From Oligoflexus sp. (GTDB taxonomy: Bacteria > Bdellovibrionota_B > Oligoflexia > Oligoflexales > Oligoflexaceae): 5,427 bases of DNA. Within the stretch, counting starts at the first letter, position 1; each line of letters starts with the position of its first letter. Positions 5,196 to 5,427 of the stretch are shown piece by piece. Location: positions 1 to 5,427 of the forward strand of contig JASLCY010000323.1 in the NCBI GenBank assembly GCA_030151925.1, in the 5' to 3' direction. A model generated the notes under the pieces. That model saw only the letters and a program-made list of their open reading frames with translations, had not been told where the DNA came from and did no database searches. The position numbers and the translations under genes are program-made.

Positions 5196-5427
5196 ATGAC
5201 GGACAGCAAACGGGTTTTTAATCTCGGTTTAGCGTACGATGATATCCTGATCTTACCTCAGCACTCCGAAGTCCTGCCTCACGAAGCCCAGCTCGAAACT
5301 CAACTCTCGCGTAACATCAAACTCAAGATCCCGCTCGTCTCCGCGGCGATGGATACCGTTACCGAAGCGAAGTCGGCCATAATCATGGCGCAATCGGGCG
5401 GCATCGGGATCGTTCACAAGAACCTTA
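5196..5427 (+). CDS. guaB: IMP dehydrogenase, N-terminal part (runs off window)
   Basis: Cytoplasmic enzyme that oxidises IMP to XMP with NAD+, the committed step to guanine nucleotides. The window holds the first 77 codons and one base. The start matches the family closely: [15 protein letters not shown] (residues 14-28), then [14 protein letters not shown], then [13 protein letters not shown] before the right edge. The CBS domain pair and the catalytic cysteine loop are beyond the window. ATG at 5196 is preceded by AAGGAAGG (5183-5190) at 5 nt and gives the usual short N-terminus. The gene is insulated from the membrane protein gene by the terminator at 5080-5115, so it needs its own promoter. 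Whether guaA follows, as in many bacteria, cannot be seen. Confidence 0.97.
   Translation, partial: MTDSKRVFNLGLAYDDILILPQHSEVLPHEAQLETQLSRNIKLKIPLVSAAMDTVTEAKSAIIMAQSGGIGIVHKNL

Overview
This window is a GC-rich stretch of bacterial chromosome that looks like ordinary housekeeping DNA. It holds six protein-coding genes: four recognisable enzymes or factors, two of them cut by the window edges, and two small genes I cannot name. I see no insertion sequence, phage gene, CRISPR array, tRNA or rRNA. RF3, a GuaD-type guanine deaminase and Shine-Dalgarno-led starts fit a Gram-negative bacterium, perhaps in or near the Pseudomonadota or Bdellovibrionota. That placement is a weak inference, because no gene here is diagnostic of a lineage.

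Layout. Positions 1-1209 (+) are the 3' four-fifths of glycerol kinase (glpK). Running the opposite way and meeting it tail to tail is a compact minus-strand cluster, read from right to left: prfC (release factor 3, 4384-2792), guaD (guanine deaminase, 2780-1473) and a 70-residue acidic protein of unknown function (1418-1206). The prfC-guaD gap is 11 nt, so these two are probably co-transcribed. The small gene follows after 54 nt and has its own strong ribosome binding site. Its stop codon overlaps the glpK stop in a shared TTAA, so no spacer exists for a dedicated terminator. Instead a nested inverted repeat (1212-1277) begins 3 nt after the glpK stop.

On the right, a 338-nt non-coding stretch separates prfC from a divergent small membrane protein gene (4723-5064, +; three predicted transmembrane segments). 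A good Rho-independent terminator (5080-5115) follows. Next comes the start of guaB (IMP dehydrogenase, 5196 to the window end), with a 15-bp palindrome just upstream that overlaps a possible -10 element.

How the genes fit together. GuaD removes guanine by converting it to xanthine, and GuaB makes XMP, the committed step to GMP, so two guanine-metabolism genes lie within about 2.5 kb on opposite strands. RF3 is a GTPase that recycles class I release factors. Glycerol kinase belongs to carbon metabolism and has no evident link to the others. I found no convincing undescribed system. The points most worth a second look are the prfC-guaD linkage, the two unnamed small genes, the nested hairpin at the glpK/small-gene junction and the guaB palindrome.
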